Origin: Acidovorax carolinensis
GTDB lineage: Bacteria; Pseudomonadota; Gammaproteobacteria; Burkholderiales; Burkholderiaceae_C
Direction of reading: 5' to 3'
Assembly: GCF_002157145.1 (NCBI RefSeq)
Contig: NZ_CP021361.1
Coordinates: 1,915,001 to 1,979,000, forward strand
DNA length: 64,000 nt
In this document: positions 61,035 through 64,000 of the stretch, piece by piece
Layout: every line of letters begins with the position of its first letter
Position numbering within the stretch: the stretch's first letter is position 1
The notes under the pieces: generated by a model
Database searches by the model: none
The model's input: only the letters and a program-made list of their open reading frames with translations
Told to the model about the DNA's origin: nothing
Translations under genes and position numbers: made by a program

Positions 61035-61301
61035 CGCAGCTTCAGGCGATGGCTCCACTGGCGATGCCATAGGCGCGGGCGCCTGCTGCGCGTCATAGGC
61101 AGCTTGCTGCGCCTGCTCGCGCGCCTTGATGGCCCGCTTGCGGCCGGGCGTGCCCAGGATGTACGCCACGATGCCCATCGGCAGCAATCCATACAGCACA
61201 AACGTGACCAACGCACCGAGCAGGCTGCCGGTGCTGCTGGTGGCCTCGGCGACGGCCATCATGAGGGTGACATACAGCCAGGTGATGATTACGAGGTACA
61301 T
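60942..61301 (-). CDS. Small membrane protein with Ala/Pro-rich tail
   Basis: A 119-residue protein. Two transmembrane helices (MYLVIITWLYVTLMMAVAEA and LLGALVTFVLYGLLPMGIVA) are followed by a basic loop (GTPGRKRAIKAREQAQQAAY) and an Ala/Pro/Ser tail. The last 93 bp overlap the 3' end of pgeF in antisense. I recognise no family. Its position between pgeF and phaC is suggestive but gives no function. The hydrophobic pattern and the position between coding genes support it as real. Confidence 0.65.
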   Translation of the reverse strand: MYLVIITWLYVTLMMAVAEATSSTGSLLGALVTFVLYGLLPMGIVAYILGTPGRKRAIKAREQAQQAAYDAQQAPAPMASPVEPSPEAASAAASVAPDAGGHAAAATQGPLVAPVRKEP

Positions 61302-61408
61302 GAGCAAAAGAGAGAAAGATGCGGGTGAACGTTGCCATGCAGCACCTTGTGGGCAACAATGGTGCCAAAGCCCATGCAGTGCACCCGACCCACCATTGAG
61401 GAGACAAC

Positions 61409-63108
61409 ATGAATTCTGAAGCACTCTGGGCCCAAGGTGCCCAGCAATTCCAGCAGATTTTCGGTGAAAGCTGGACGAAGGCTTTGCAGTCTTTTCAGTA
61501 CGCCGATGCGGCGGGTCGTGTGCCGGGGGTCGCCCCTGTGCAGTTTTCCTCGACCAAGCTGCAGGCGCTGCAGCAGCAGTATCTCCAGGATGCCAAGGAG
61601 CTGTGGGCCCAGGGCCTGCAGGCCGCACCCGAACTCAAGGACCGGCGTTTCTCGGGCGAGGGCTGGGCCGCCAACCCGGTGGCGGCTTTTTCGGCGGCAG
61701 CCTACCTGCTCAACGCACGCACCCTGATGGGTCTGGCGGAAGCGGTGGAGTCGGACGAAAAGACCAAGGCGCGCATCCGTTTTGGCGTGGAGCAATGGAT
61801 GGCCGCCATGGCACCCAGCAACTTCCTGGCGTTCAACGCCGAAGCTCAGAAAAAGGCCATCGAGACCAAGGGCGAGAGCATTGCCTTGGGGCTCAAGAAC
61901 CTGCTGCACGACATCACCCAGGGCCATGTGTCGATGACCGACGAAAGCCTGTTCGAGGTGGGCCGCAACGTGGCCACCACCGAAGGCGCCGTGGTGTTCG
62001 AAAACGAGCTGTTCCAGCTGCTCGAATACAAACCCCTGACCGCCAAGGTGTACGAGCGGCCCTTCCTGCTGGTGCCGCCCTGCATCAACAAGTTCTACAT
62101 CCTCGATCTGCAGCCAGAAAATTCGCTGATCCGCTATGCCGTCGAACAAGGCCACCGCACCTTTGTGGTGAGTTGGCGCAACCCGGATGACAGCCTGGCC
62201 CACAAGACCTGGGACGACTATGTGGAAGATGGCGCCATGGCCGCCATCGATGTGGTGCAGAACATCACCGGCGCCGAGCAGATCAATGCCCTGGGTTTTT
62301 GCGTGGGCGGCACCATCCTGAGCAATGCCCTGGCGGTGCTGGCCGCACGCGGCGACGAGCCGGTGGCCAGTGCCACCTTTTTGACCACGCTGATCGACTT
62401 CACCGACACCGGCATCCTGGATGTGTTCATCGACGAAGGGATGGTGAAGTACCGCGAGATGCAGCTGGGCAAAGGCGGCCTCATGAAAGGGCAGGACCTG
62501 GCCTCGACCTTCAGCTTCTTGCGCCCCAATGACCTGATGTGGAACTACGTGGTGGGCAACTACCTCAAGGGCGAAACTCCGCCCCGTTCGACCTGCTTTA
62601 CTGGAACAGCGACAGCACCAATCTGCCCGGGCCGTTCTATGCCTGGTACCTGCGCAACTTTTATCTTGAAAACAACCTGGTCAAGCCCGGCAAGCTCATC
62701 GTGTGCGGCGAGAAGATGGACCTCGCCAACCTCACGCTGCCGGTCTATATCTATGGCTCGCGCGAAGACCACATCGTGCCCATCAACGCCGCCTATGCCT
62801 CCACCCAGGTGCTGCCCGGCAAAAAACGCTTTGTGATGGGCGCCTCGGGCCATATCGCCGGTGTCATCAACCCGCCCGCCAAAGGCAAGCGCAGCCACTG
62901 GATTCGCGCCGACGGCAAGCTGCCCGCCACCCTCGAACAATGGCTGGAAGGCGCCACCGAGCATCCCGGCAGCTGGTGGACCGATTGGTCCGGCTGGCTC
63001 AAGGGCCATGCCGGCAAGCAGATTGCGGCGCCCAAGGCCTACGGCAAAGGCACCCGGTTCAAGGCCATCGAGCCGGCGCCGGGCCGCTACGTCAAGCAAA
63101 AGGTCTGA
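61409..63108 (+). CDS. phaC: Poly(3-hydroxyalkanoate) polymerase PhaC, class I (one frameshift)
   Basis: A PHA synthase of about 566 residues. The lipase-like box [12 protein letters not shown] holds the catalytic cysteine. The aspartate and histidine of the triad are in SREDHIVP and [33 protein letters not shown] and VSWRNPD are class I hallmarks. The protein polymerises 3-hydroxybutyryl-CoA on storage granules. The Cys half and the Asp/His half are in different frames. One missing base near 62579-62581 (ACTCCG) restores [11 protein letters not shown]. phaA follows in the same direction. Confidence 0.93.
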
Positions 63109-63197
63109 CTGAAACGCTGCAGACGGCTGCGAGAATCTCAAAAAACCGCCGGGGCTCGAAACGGGCCCTGCACCGATCCACCTCGAAAGGACTTTCC

Positions 63198-64000
<803 letters not shown>

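Overview
This 64 kb window is high-GC chromosomal DNA from a betaproteobacterium, most likely a member of the Comamonadaceae (Acidovorax/Diaphorobacter/Alicycliphilus type). The evidence is the 23S and 5S rRNA sequence, the gene orders exbB-exbD-lpxK-ycaR-kdsB-adk and smc-zipA-ligA, a PHA synthase followed by a thiolase, neighbouring monomeric and dimeric isocitrate dehydrogenases, and a palindromic repeat that I associate with this family. The genus is a guess. Most of the window is core genome.

Layout. 1-1350: 3' end of an rRNA operon (23S, 5S, terminator). 1450-8740: methionine aminotransferase, CysB-type regulator, short CbiX chelatase and LptG/LptF on the minus strand, then a divergent pepA-holC operon. 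8870-13550: periplasmic amino-acid-binding protein, D-2-hydroxyacid dehydrogenase, and lexA divergent from an asparaginase across two tandem SOS boxes. 13610-17590: minus-strand envelope operon (exbB, exbD, lpxK, ycaR, kdsB) ending in adk. 17940-25100: xseA, sodB, a DUF192 protein, a lysine/alanine-tailed exported protein and the two isocitrate dehydrogenases. 25100-28380: accessory region with a nucleotidyltransferase-fold gene, an unknown gene, a YdhR-type protein, a low-GC HNH endonuclease gene, a REP-like palindrome and a gene remnant. 28400-34100: valine/isobutyrate catabolism (mmsB, acyl-CoA dehydrogenase, mmsA) with a divergent LysR regulator. 34260-41050: patatin, small membrane proteins and two divergent cyclic-di-GMP enzymes. 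41300-51640: smc, zipA, ligA, an RssA-type patatin and a class A PBP. 51980-54130: an ECF sigma factor, zinc-finger anti-sigma factor and periplasmic sensor module. 54430-58080: GYD protein, a large soluble sensor-CheW protein and a NUDIX hydrolase. 58170-60170: gentisate-type ring-cleavage genes with a MarR regulator. 60165-64000: a PgeF/YfiH protein, a small membrane protein, phaC and the start of phaA (cut by the window edge).

Two features cut across the window. First, twelve genes carry single-base-deletion frameshifts, fourteen events in all, mostly in short C/G runs. Essential genes are affected (kdsB, zipA), so these look like sequence errors, and I annotate the genes full length. Second, a dispersed palindromic element of about 50-60 bp (TAGC...AGCGCTT...AAGCGCTAG) occurs at least ten times. 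At least three copies lie in frame inside conserved enzymes (asparaginase, XseA, PgeF), where they appear to add extra residues. I consider this the most interesting signal here. No tRNA genes, CRISPR arrays or complete insertion sequences were seen.
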